DNA from: Candidatus Obscuribacterales bacterium
GTDB taxonomy: Bacteria; Cyanobacteriota; Vampirovibrionia; Obscuribacterales; Obscuribacteraceae
Direction of reading: 5' to 3'
NCBI GenBank assembly: GCA_031292355.1
Contig: JARLHI010000032.1
Coordinates: forward strand, 1-64,000
DNA: 64,000 nucleotides
Both the position numbers and the translations under genes were made by a program. Every line of letters begins with the position of its first letter. Within the stretch, counting starts at the first letter, position 1. Positions 14,784-22,958 of the stretch are shown in pieces. The notes under the pieces were generated by a model. It was given only the letters and a program-made list of their open reading frames with translations. It made no database searches and had not been told where the DNA came from.

Positions 14784-17700
14784 TCAGATAGATTTCAAGA
14801 ATGCCCCAAGATCTCGTTTTTCTTGATCGGAGAGATCTTCTCCAAACCAGTGCCCTTCATCTAGGACTAAATCGGGGCACTTACTGACTTTCAACAGTTG
14901 CGGCGCGCATTCTTGTTCAAAGGACGCGAGTGCCTCCGGTCCGCTCAGATTGCTACGCCGCAACTTGAGCATGCCTCTGATAACCGATGCCGATGCGTTC
15001 AGAAGGTCGACTTTAGGGGCTTCTGGATTGATATTCGTAATTAGTTGTATCGGGAAGCCTTTTGGAATGGGACCGATTCTGACGTCTCCGAAACTACCGC
15101 TTACAAATTCGTTAGCGAATATTCCGGCGATCACGAATGCAATTGTCATCGTGCCGAAGTAGATGCGAGCGACTTCTTCATTTGAGCGCAATGCCCAGAT
15201 GACGCCTGCAAGGATCAGCAAAACGCCAGGTATCGACCAGATTTCAGGATAAATTTTGTCAAAGTGACTGGCAAGAATTAGCACTATATTTAGTGCTGCT
15301 AGAAGCAGCGTCAACAAACATGCAAAGCGCGCCCCACCCTTCCAGGCAAAAAGGATGCTCACCGCAATGAGGCCCAGCCAGATAAAGATCGTGCATATAT
15401 GAACGATAAATTTGCCAAAAACAGTTTCCATGATCGGACGAATAAATTTGCCAGGCAAATGGAGAAAGCTTGGTTCAGTTGTGCGGTATATAAACCCTGG
15501 GTCGTTGGCTGCGTACTTTTCTTTGTCGCCTCGTAAATCGCCGATTCGTCGCACTGGCGCTTTGAATCGCGCTTTCTTTGAGAGCAATTTTGTGATGGCA
15601 TCGTCAAAAGCGGCCAGTCGTTGGACCAAAGATGGACCGGCAAGTTTTTGTCCAAGAGCGTTTGTATGTAGAAAAGGAGCGGTTGCCCAGACTCCTACAA
15701 GTGGTGTTGGCACAATGTATCCAGGTCCACCGGGCGGAGGCAGATAGGAATCGTTGTGTCCATAGAGATCTTGCGTCGCCGTTGTTTGAGCGGCGTTACT
15801 AAACATAGATAGATAGGGATTGTAGATTTTAACTGGTCCAACCGCTGGCAATTTCTTGTATGCGTCGGATGAAAAATTGTCCCAGATTTGCCCACTCATG
15901 GCATTGGTTGCCACCGAACCTGCGGAGTTGGTGCCAATTAGCGTGATTGGCATTCTTATATCATTGGAGAATGTGTTGCTTGTGAAATAAGTTGTGTCCC
16001 AGGGATGAGTTATTATTTTGACGAGGTCTACATACTGCTGGTACGGTCTGCTTGCGACAAAGTCATTCCACTCTTCGTACTTTGTTGGCGCCACCAGATG
16101 TGGTGCTTTGGCATCTAGGTCACCAGCTTGCTTCCAGTTGTCCGAGAAAGTCATTTCAAAACCTTTCGGTTGCTGGCTGGAGTGACAGACAGCGCAGTTT
16201 TGAAGAAATAATTGACTGCCATTTTTGACCGAGGCGTGATCAGCGCCATTGGCAAAAAATGTGGCGCCGTCTGGTAAAGACGAATATTTCATATTGCCGG
16301 TCACTGTTGTTCGACCGGATTTCGCTGATTTGGCGCCGAGAAAAGCCGCTATATAAGGAATCTGATATTTCTGCAGGCTTCTGTAATAGCCAGAATTTGC
16401 AATTGCGGTAGAAATTTTAAGTGGATGTTGTGCGCTTGTTCCAAGAATCGGTGTTTGGCAGCGATTGAATTCGTTTGAAAATGTGCCAAGGTCCAAATAA
16501 GAATGTGTCAGCCAGGCAAGTTCTCCTGTGCTATCTGCACCATTGAGAAGGAAGCGAGGTACATGTCTGGGATTTGTGTTTTGATTTTTTTCTTCGATGC
16601 TGGGTAAAAGCAAATTCGCAGCACTTTGTTGCTCTGGCTGATTTGTGAGTGCTCGTAACTCTCGCTCGGGTAGCTCAAATATAGAGTTAATTGCTTCTGC
16701 ATTGCTGATATGGTCGTTTGCAATGATCGACCTGTCGACGGTGCCAGGTTGCATGGCAAGCATTGCCTGTCCAAAGATATTAGAAGAAGGTAGATGATTG
16801 AAAAATGCCTGCTGGGGAACCAGAAATTGATTACCGATTGTCGATGAAAGGTTTTCCCAGCGGGGGTTTTCTGGATCAATCGGAGGATTGAGGGGATGTG
16901 GACCGACGTAAAAGAAAGCTTGTGTGAGACCCGGACGAAAAGGCCTGATCAATTTGGGATCTGCAGATACTTTGGGATCTATATAAAAAGCATCATTTTT
17001 CGTCTCGACGCGTTCGTGCCAGTACGCTCTTGCTTTGGCTGCGTCTTCCGTATTACCGAAAAAGTCTGGATTAGGAAAAAGCCTGATACCGATGATACCG
17101 CTTGGATACCCGTACACATTTGCATCGACACCATCTTTGGGCAGATGCTTAATAACGTTTTTATATAGAGCCTGATCGCCTGGAGTAAAAAGCTGACGTG
17201 GATAGCTGGTCGGCGAAGAGAGTGCCTTTTTCGTCCTGCCAACGGTGTAATAGTCTTCAGGAGCGCCTGTGTATAAAGACTCTGCTGTGCTGCCATCTAT
17301 GTATAGACCAAGAATTTTCTGAGCTGGCTCGTCACGCTTTGTCATGCCGGGTTGATTGATTAAACCCATATCTTTGAAGCGATGGTCGCGATTGCGAGAG
17401 TCAATCAGCGCTAAAAAATCATGAATTCCGTAAGCTTTTTCTTGATACCATTCCCAGAAACTTTCGTTGCCTGAAGTCCATAACATCCAGGTGTTGCGCC
17501 CTCTGATGGCGTCTCGTTCGTAGTCACTGATTTTCTTATCGCCATCGAGATCGAAATTCTGACTCTGCATTTTGTGCTGCCAGCCAGTAATTTCCCATTT
17601 ATCCATGGGATAAAAAATATCTCGCACTTCAGCCGGAAACGATTCAGGAGTGTGTTTGAAAAGCGGGGTTTCTTCGAGCGTGCGGCTGGAGTTGACTTCG

Positions 17701-17897
17701 TCTAATGTTGACTCTTTTTCGCTCGAAGATATTTTGGCGCTTGATTCGAGTCGTGAAACGGGAACCTGATTTGCGCTTGGAAATCTTAGATGCAGTGAGT
17801 CGCTCAAGGCTGCTGGCAGTATTAACGAAAGAGCTGCAGCCGATAAGGTGATGACAAATGCGGTAATTTTTTGTGATCTACTAATTGGAGCTGTCAT
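14784..17897 (-). CDS. RoxA-like c-type cytochrome with EF-hand loop and C-terminal membrane helices
   Basis: 1037 residues from ATG 17897; a GTG two codons upstream is an alternative. An N-terminal hydrophobic segment is a signal peptide or anchor. Near residue 116-127 lies a canonical EF-hand loop (DLDGDKKISDYE). One heme c site, CAVCH, is at about residue 566, in a region resembling the large extracytoplasmic cytochromes of the RoxA (rubber oxygenase) type. About four membrane helices follow near residues 820-930. The tail ends with LSDQEKRDLGAFLKS, typical of the last helix of cytochrome c domains. RoxA itself has two CXXCH motifs, and here only one is visible. It is probably an envelope oxidoreductase; the substrate is unknown. 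It is divergent from the cupin gene next door. Confidence 0.65.
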   Translation of the reverse strand: MTAPISRSQKITAFVITLSAAALSLILPAALSDSLHLRFPSANQVPVSRLESSAKISSSEKESTLDEVNSSRTLEETPLFKHTPESFPAEVRDIFYPMDKWEITGWQHKMQSQNFDLDGDKKISDYERDAIRGRNTWMLWTSGNESFWEWYQEKAYGIHDFLALIDSRNRDHRFKDMGLINQPGMTKRDEPAQKILGLYIDGSTAESLYTGAPEDYYTVGRTKKALSSPTSYPRQLFTPGDQALYKNVIKHLPKDGVDANVYGYPSGIIGIRLFPNPDFFGNTEDAAKARAYWHERVETKNDAFYIDPKVSADPKLIRPFRPGLTQAFFYVGPHPLNPPIDPENPRWENLSSTIGNQFLVPQQAFFNHLPSSNIFGQAMLAMQPGTVDRSIIANDHISNAEAINSIFELPERELRALTNQPEQQSAANLLLPSIEEKNQNTNPRHVPRFLLNGADSTGELAWLTHSYLDLGTFSNEFNRCQTPILGTSAQHPLKISTAIANSGYYRSLQKYQIPYIAAFLGAKSAKSGRTTVTGNMKYSSLPDGATFFANGADHASVKNGSQLFLQNCAVCHSSQQPKGFEMTFSDNWKQAGDLDAKAPHLVAPTKYEEWNDFVASRPYQQYVDLVKIITHPWDTTYFTSNTFSNDIRMPITLIGTNSAGSVATNAMSGQIWDNFSSDAYKKLPAVGPVKIYNPYLSMFSNAAQTTATQDLYGHNDSYLPPPGGPGYIVPTPLVGVWATAPFLHTNALGQKLAGPSLVQRLAAFDDAITKLLSKKARFKAPVRRIGDLRGDKEKYAANDPGFIYRTTEPSFLHLPGKFIRPIMETVFGKFIVHICTIFIWLGLIAVSILFAWKGGARFACLLTLLLAALNIVLILASHFDKIYPEIWSIPGVLLILAGVIWALRSNEEVARIYFGTMTIAFVIAGIFANEFVSGSFGDVRIGPIPKGFPIQLITNINPEAPKVDLLNASASVIRGMLKLRRSNLSGPEALASFEQECAPQLLKVSKCPDLVLDEGHWFGEDLSDQEKRDLGAFLKSI

Positions 17898-17932
17898 TGG
17901 CACTTTTTGTTTGGGAATCGGTCACTACGGAT

Positions 17933-18235
17933 ATGAAAACGTTCAAAATTGATCCCCATGATGGTTTTAAGGTGTTGTCTTCCACCAGAAAATCTCAGGC
18001 TGCGACAATGGTCATTGGACCAGGTTCCAGCGAAGGCGGCCCAGGCAATAAGCATACAGGCGATCAGTGGCTGTATGTCATTGAGGGCTCAGGCGAAGCT
18101 ATAGTTTCAGGCAAAGAGGTTAAGCTTGGAGCCGATTGCCTTCTAGAAATCTCAGCTGGCGAAGAGCATGAAATTCGAAACACTGGCAAAACTCCTTTGC
18201 GTACGCTCAATTTTTATGCACCTCCAGTTTTTTGA
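17933..18235 (+). CDS. small cupin-domain protein
   Basis: 100 residues, start chosen at ATG 17933 (MKTFKIDPHDG). The longer frame to 17885 would overlap the start of the divergent cytochrome gene. It has the cupin motif 1 region with GNKHTGDQWLYVIEGSGEA, a G-rich turn, and motif 2 with GEEHEIRNTGKTPLRTLN. The His residues are consistent with a metal site. Single-domain cupins bind small ligands or act as isomerases or dioxygenases; the substrate cannot be told. Start regions of the two divergent genes lie within about 36 bp, so they probably share a control region. Confidence 0.8.
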   Translation: MKTFKIDPHDGFKVLSSTRKSQAATMVIGPGSSEGGPGNKHTGDQWLYVIEGSGEAIVSGKEVKLGADCLLEISAGEEHEIRNTGKTPLRTLNFYAPPVF

Positions 18236-18264
18236 ATTTTCTACGACAAGAATACATATTTTAA

Positions 18265-18603
18265 ATGATAAATCTCGCCATTCCTCGATGCCGATGGCGA
18301 CTTAGTCACAGCAGTAAGCGCTCCCTGAAGGATTCACGACTTCTTGATGGTCTCAATCAATACTGTAGTGTTAGTGGTGCCACCACTGTTCTTCAGTACG
18401 AAAATTTTGACGGAGCGACGAGCAATCTGTTGAGCATGCATGGTGAGCGCTTCAGTCATATGGCAGATGCCGTGATTTTTCTAACGGCAGACTCTGATGG
18501 CGCCTGCAAAAGAACTCTTTCTGTGATAAAACAGCGCGCTAGTGCCCATTTTCTGGGAGTAAAGGAATATAAAATCAGCGGCTCAGGCATGAACATCGAG
18601 TAA
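18265..18603 (+). CDS. hypothetical protein, 112 residues
   Basis: I do not recognise this protein. The frame follows the cupin gene by about 27 bp in the same direction and has coding-like composition, especially in the second half (for example HMADAVIFLTADSDGACKR). The first 30 residues are basic and look less convincing, and there is no clear ribosome site before ATG 18265. A later start is possible. It has no membrane segment. Confidence 0.4.
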   Translation: MINLAIPRCRWRLSHSSKRSLKDSRLLDGLNQYCSVSGATTVLQYENFDGATSNLLSMHGERFSHMADAVIFLTADSDGACKRTLSVIKQRASAHFLGVKEYKISGSGMNIE

Positions 18604-18688
18604 TCTCGAGTAGTCGAATCCGCTAGTTCGCCACTTGCAAAGCATACAGAGGCTGTTGATGTCTTAACTGTGTGGGTATAAATTTACC

Positions 18689-18716
18689 AGGGTTAGCAGG
18701 AGGCTCGTTTAACCCT
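18689..18716 (+). promoter_or_regulatory. hairpin upstream of the GNAT gene
   Basis: AGGGTTA (18689-18695) and TAACCCT (18710-18716) form a perfect 7-bp inverted repeat with a 14-base loop that contains GCAGGAGG. It lies about 20 bases before the GNAT start. It has no T-run, so it is more likely a leader structure or operator than a terminator. Confidence 0.35.
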
Positions 18717-18736
18717 CTCTACGGAAGGTTTATGTA

Positions 18737-19192
18737 ATGGTTCTTTCTGGAATTTGGAAAAGACCGGAGAATTCTAAAGATCCGCCGCCGGATTTGCGGA
18801 TTAGCCATGCCAAGGATCTCGAGCCCGATGCGGTCCAGGATTTGTGTGCTTCCGTAGGCTGGAGCAGGCGCGAACCTTTACTGGTCTCGAAGGCGCTCAA
18901 TAACAGTGTTGCCGTTGTCTCAGTTTGGGATAAAGACGTTATGGTCGGCTTCGCTCGAGCTACCGGTGACATGGTTTTCAACGCCACCATCTGGGACGTG
19001 GTAGTTCGGCCCTCTTATCAAAGATGTGGGGTGGGACTTCTGGTGATGAGAGAACTGCTCACCGAACTCGATTCTTTTGATATACCGCTTGTTACTTTAT
19101 ATGCAGATCCAGGAACTGACGGTTTTTATAAACGCTTTGGCTTTTGCACTGACCCGTCTGGCGTGCGCGGCATGTTTAGAGAAAAGCTTTAG
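18737..19192 (+). CDS. GNAT family N-acetyltransferase
   Basis: 151 residues. The acetyl-CoA binding motif A is clear: NATIWDVVVRPSYQRCGVG followed by LLVMRELL, and the C-terminal beta strand region ends with LYADPGTDGFYKRFGF, the usual motif B. Start ATG 18737 has GGAAGG about ten bases upstream. These enzymes transfer an acetyl group from acetyl-CoA to an amine; the substrate is not predictable from sequence. It stands alone before rplI. Confidence 0.85.
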   Translation: MVLSGIWKRPENSKDPPPDLRISHAKDLEPDAVQDLCASVGWSRREPLLVSKALNNSVAVVSVWDKDVMVGFARATGDMVFNATIWDVVVRPSYQRCGVGLLVMRELLTELDSFDIPLVTLYADPGTDGFYKRFGFCTDPSGVRGMFREKL

Positions 19193-19328
19193 AGACTTTA
19201 ACCGGCTGGCGTTTGCTTCTTCGTAACGAGAAGGCTGCAAGGGGGGCGACTTAAAGTCGGAAATCTGATATAAATTACCCTTCTGCATATATGTGTTAAG
19301 TGCAAGCCTCGGTTGCTTGGGAGATGTC

Positions 19329-19871
19329 ATGAAGGTTATTCTGCAACAAACTGTACAAAAGCTCGGTAACGCTGGAGATGTCGTTGAAGCATCACCTGGT
19401 TACTTTCGCAATTTTCTTGAGCCAAGAAAATTAGCCCATCTGGCTACTGCCGGCACTTTGAAAAAACGTGAAGAAGATCTCGCGGTAATCAAGAAGAAAG
19501 CCGAAGCCGCTCATCAAGTTTCTGTTGGACAGGGCGAAAAAATCACCGCTCTTGGTCGTATTCATTTAAATATGAAAGCTGGAGATACCGGCAAACTTTA
19601 TGGCAAAGTGACCACTAAAGAAATCGCTCTGGCACTGCAAAAGGCTGTCGGTTTTGAAATCGATAAGCGCTCCATTCGCAATGCTGATGAAATCGGTGCT
19701 CTCGGCAGCTACCCAATTATCGTCAAATTGACTCCTGATGTTCAGGCTGAATTGACTGTAGAAGTTCTGCAAGAAGGACAATTGCCTTCCGCTCCAGTTG
19801 AAAAGGCACCAAAGGCCGCTGAAGTTGAAGAAAATGCTGACGACAACGCAGATGATGCCGAAAAGGCATAA
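19329..19871 (+). CDS. rplI: 50S ribosomal protein L9
   Basis: 180 residues, start at MKVILQQTVQKLGNAGDVVE, the conserved N-terminus of L9. An extra 12 codons upstream are not part of the family. The N-terminal rRNA-binding domain (GYFRNFLEPRKLAHLAT) is followed by the long helix and the C-terminal domain (KLYGKVTTKEIALALQK, KRSIRNADEIGALGSYPI). About 30 residues at the end form an acidic Ala/Glu/Asp tail beyond the usual 148-residue length. L9 binds 23S rRNA at the base of the L1 stalk. Unlike many genomes, rpsF, ssb and rpsR are not next to it. Confidence 0.97.
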   Translation: MKVILQQTVQKLGNAGDVVEASPGYFRNFLEPRKLAHLATAGTLKKREEDLAVIKKKAEAAHQVSVGQGEKITALGRIHLNMKAGDTGKLYGKVTTKEIALALQKAVGFEIDKRSIRNADEIGALGSYPIIVKLTPDVQAELTVEVLQEGQLPSAPVEKAPKAAEVEENADDNADDAEKA

Positions 19872-19912
19872 TCGCTGATTGTTATTTGCCGCAAAACAAA
19901 ATAGGATTGCTA

Positions 19913-19946
19913 GGAAGGACGTTCGAAAGATCGTCCTTTCTGTTTG
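19913..19946 (+). terminator. terminator after rplI
   Basis: GGAAGGACG (19913-19921) pairs with CGTCCTTTC (19932-19940) around a ten-base loop, followed by TGTTTG. It lies about 40 bases after the rplI stop. Confidence 0.55.
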
Positions 19947-19985
19947 AATTAATACCTTACATCCAAAGGTCAAAGTGTAAAGACC

Positions 19986-21842
19986 ATGGCAAGAATCGGC
20001 ACTGAATTTTGGCTTTGCATCGCCAAATATCTCGCTTGCGATCTGATAATCATGCTTTCATGTGTTGGCTTCGGTCTGCTTTGTGAGCCATTGTTGCGCA
20101 GTTGCACAAGCAAATTTGAAAGGTTCTTTTTTCGCTTTGTTCTGGGTGCAGGTGTGTGGATATCGTGTCTTTTTGTCGCTGGACTAGCGCATGCGATTAC
20201 CAAGCCCGTTCTCCTGGTATTGCTGGGAATTTCGTTTATTCCTTTGCTTTTGCAACTGACCAAGAAAAATCGATTTTCGTTTTCGTCGATCGACTGGCTC
20301 ACTGTTGGTTTGTTGGTGGCAAGTTTTATTCCGTCTTTCTGGTATAGCTTGTATCCGGCTCGTTTTTACGATGACTTGAATTACAACTTGCCGCTTGCAC
20401 AATTTTTTCTGCAAACACATTCGATCGATCCTGCATGGCATCTGCGTTTTCCGGTAGGCATGCAAGGGACTGATTTGCTTTTCGTGCCGTTGCAGGCTTT
20501 TGGTGGTGACCTTGCAGCACAGCAACTGTCCGTGGTGTCTTTCCAGCTGATTTTAGTGGGAATATTTTGTTGTGCCAGGCGTTTTGGGCGCGATGTCAAA
20601 GCCGGTCAGCTAGCTATTCTGGCTTGTCTGACAGGCGCACACGTTCTGGAGATGTCAGTCACCGCTTACGTTGATATGAACTTCGCTTTGTTCGTCAGTG
20701 CAGCTATTTATGCTGGACTTTGTTTTCTTGATGCAACGGAGCCTACAATCAGAAAATATTGGGCAATATTAGCGGGAATTTGTTTTGGTCTGAGTATCTC
20801 TAGTCACCTATTTGGTTTGGTGGCTTTAATCATCTTCGCGACAATGGCTTTAATTGAAGCTCTTCTACCGAAGGCTGAAACGAACAAGCACGCATTCACT
20901 GACGCAAGAGGTGTTTTGTTGTTGACCGTTGCGGCTCTGGTTCCGAGCGCTCCCTGGTTTATACGCAACTGCGTCGTCGCGCATGATCCTGTTTTTCCAT
21001 TTGCCTCAAGATTTCTCGGTCTTGGTGGCATCTGGAATGCCAATGATTTTCCTACCTATTTTGCCGATATCCAGCAAAATTACGGACTTTCAAAAGACTT
21101 TTTCGACATTTTCAATTTGCCCTGGTTGTTATCTTTCCCGCCAGTTTATTTCTTTCAATCAGGCATGATGCCCACGTTGTTGCTCGCTCTAATTCTGGGA
21201 GTGCCCCTGAGTTATCTTCCTAATTCGCAAACTATAAGGCGTTTGTTGATTCTGATTTGCGCGGTGGTTCTTGCCTGGTTCGAGTTTGGTCACAACACCG
21301 TTTACTTGCTAGGAATCGTTCCTGCCGTCAGTGTCTTGACCGGCATCTCACTGGCGCGTTTTTGGGTCTATATTACGGATCCACCGACTCGGCGATTTGC
21401 CATTATTTTTACGACCGCTTTGGTTCTTACATTTGGCGCTGTCGGACACGCTCTGGACTTTCTGGGCAAAAATAATGACCCCATTGTCAGCTCGTCTGCC
21501 GTTCGTTCGACGTTGCTTAATCGGTGGTTGCCGATTCACCGTACTTTTGAGTTCGCCAATGGATTACCCACAGGTAATCTCTACACATACAGGAATGAAT
21601 ACGTCAAATATTTCTACAAAGGCACCACTTATGGCGACGTTTATGGAGAGCCGCGTTTTAGTGATTTTGCAGCTGCAGCCCACAGTGGACAGACACTGTT
21701 TGAATTCTTGAGAAAATTCCAGGTCAAATATGTTGTGGTCGAGCATGATGCGCTGAGTGAATTACCCAATGACAGCGCCTTCAGTTCGCATTTTCGCAAG
21801 CTGTATTCTGACGACGCCGCTGCTTTATACGAATTGAACTAA
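19986..21842 (+). CDS. GT-C type integral membrane glycosyltransferase (GT39/ArnT-like)
   Basis: 618 residues with about ten or more membrane helices. After the second to third helix comes the loop YPARFYDDLNYNLPLAQ, whose paired aspartates match the catalytic loop position of GT-C enzymes. The family uses polyprenyl-phosphate sugars to glycosylate proteins or lipids on the outer face of the inner membrane. The C-terminal soluble part (QVKYVVVEHDALSEL, then a short end) is typical of this class in uncharacterised bacterial members. Acceptor and sugar are unknown. No other cell-wall gene is adjacent, so context does not help. Confidence 0.7.
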   Translation: MARIGTEFWLCIAKYLACDLIIMLSCVGFGLLCEPLLRSCTSKFERFFFRFVLGAGVWISCLFVAGLAHAITKPVLLVLLGISFIPLLLQLTKKNRFSFSSIDWLTVGLLVASFIPSFWYSLYPARFYDDLNYNLPLAQFFLQTHSIDPAWHLRFPVGMQGTDLLFVPLQAFGGDLAAQQLSVVSFQLILVGIFCCARRFGRDVKAGQLAILACLTGAHVLEMSVTAYVDMNFALFVSAAIYAGLCFLDATEPTIRKYWAILAGICFGLSISSHLFGLVALIIFATMALIEALLPKAETNKHAFTDARGVLLLTVAALVPSAPWFIRNCVVAHDPVFPFASRFLGLGGIWNANDFPTYFADIQQNYGLSKDFFDIFNLPWLLSFPPVYFFQSGMMPTLLLALILGVPLSYLPNSQTIRRLLILICAVVLAWFEFGHNTVYLLGIVPAVSVLTGISLARFWVYITDPPTRRFAIIFTTALVLTFGAVGHALDFLGKNNDPIVSSSAVRSTLLNRWLPIHRTFEFANGLPTGNLYTYRNEYVKYFYKGTTYGDVYGEPRFSDFAAAAHSGQTLFEFLRKFQVKYVVVEHDALSELPNDSAFSSHFRKLYSDDAAALYELN

Positions 21843-22612
21843 TAGTTGCGCTGTACCGGAGAAATGGCGATTGGCACCGGTTGATCGAGAACAAGCTTCA
21901 TAGCTGTTCCTCTAGGAAGATTGATTTCCCGTCCTTTTCGAAGAACTAGAGAGTCAGCCACGCCTAAACCGGCGCCAATGACCGTGCCAGACCAGGCGCC
22001 TCGCCCAGCTCCGTATCCACCACCGGCGATGCCACCAATTGCGGTGCCAAGTAGCGCTCCAGACGCTGCTCCTACGCCACCACGAACGGCAGCGGCTTTC
22101 AACTTAGTGCCACCATTGTCCCCTCTAAATTGATCGGCACCAGCTTCTGGATTGTCGTGATATTTTTCGAGACCACCCACTAGGTGAGCAGTAATGGGAT
22201 AGACAGCGCCATCTGGAGTGTTCAATCGCACAAATTTGATGCCTAAATGACCACTGTGCCCCATTCTCCTGGAGGCTTCGGCATTAGTGACGAATCCGCT
22301 GACGATAGAGCCGGCAGGAATGGCGGCAGCTCCGAGATTCATATACTGGCTTACTCTTGCCTCGATAGGATCGCCTTGCGCAGCTACTGAAGTGGAGATT
22401 CCTGTTGAAAGAGTAATTGGCATGAGCAGACCGGCAGGAGCAAGACCCATGCGCGGTGCAGTCGGATGAGGTGTGACATACGCGTGGGGTCTCGCTTTTG
22501 GTTTTGGCTTAGCGGTGGTTGTTATCGTCGAGGAAAGGCATGGCACGGGCCCAGCACAGAAGGTGCAAAGTGTTGCCATGTAAAGCACAGCCGGGTTGAT
22601 CAGATTTTTCAT
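21839..22612 (-). CDS. secreted glycine-zipper protein
   Basis: 257 residues with a signal peptide; start ATG 22612 has GAGGAA upstream. A Pro/Lys/His linker leads to a beta-rich segment (GLLMPITLSTGIST, IPAGSIVSGFVTNAE) that resembles the conserved fold in conjugation and secretion proteins of the VirB10/TrbI type and related envelope proteins. Then a glycine-zipper stretch follows (GGVGAASGALLGTAIGGIAG, GAGRGAWSGTVIGAGLG), which usually packs into or against a membrane. The C-terminus has NLPRGTAMKLVLDQPV, a strand pair also typical of that fold. No conjugation genes lie nearby. Function is unknown. It overlaps the 3' end of the convergent glycosyltransferase gene by 4 bp. Confidence 0.7.
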   Translation of the reverse strand: MKNLINPAVLYMATLCTFCAGPVPCLSSTITTTAKPKPKARPHAYVTPHPTAPRMGLAPAGLLMPITLSTGISTSVAAQGDPIEARVSQYMNLGAAAIPAGSIVSGFVTNAEASRRMGHSGHLGIKFVRLNTPDGAVYPITAHLVGGLEKYHDNPEAGADQFRGDNGGTKLKAAAVRGGVGAASGALLGTAIGGIAGGGYGAGRGAWSGTVIGAGLGVADSLVLRKGREINLPRGTAMKLVLDQPVPIAISPVQRNY

Positions 22613-22694
22613 AATTTCCTCGAGATGCTCACTATCAGTTGTTGTGCAATCTGTTTACCTATGTCTATAAGACGAAGGATAGGCTGAGTTAGTT

Positions 22695-22958
22695 TCATTC
22701 GTCCGTTAGAAGTACTTCAAGACCGACAATATTAGTGGTTTCAAACACTTCGGTCACAACTTCGCCTGCAGCGGTTTTGCGCAATATCTCCACTTTTTGT
22801 TCGGCTGCTTTCAAAAAAGTTTCGCAATCTGCGCTTAACTGCATGCCCTTCTCGAAAAGCTGAAGTGCATGTTCTAGCTTAATTTCGCCATCAAGAGAAC
22901 TCACCACTTTTTCCAGTTCTAATAAAGCCGCTTCAAAGTCCAGCGTTTGATTGGTCAT
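22695..22958 (-). CDS. xseB: exodeoxyribonuclease VII small subunit
   Basis: 87 residues with the family pattern: FEAALLELEKVVSSLDGE, LEHALQLFEKGMQLS and CETFLKAAEQKVEIL. The small subunit binds several copies to XseA and is needed for degradation of single-stranded DNA to oligonucleotides. Its ATG overlaps the xseA stop by 4 bp (ATGA), showing translational coupling. Confidence 0.95.
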   Translation of the reverse strand: MTNQTLDFEAALLELEKVVSSLDGEIKLEHALQLFEKGMQLSADCETFLKAAEQKVEILRKTAAGEVVTEVFETTNIVGLEVLLTDE

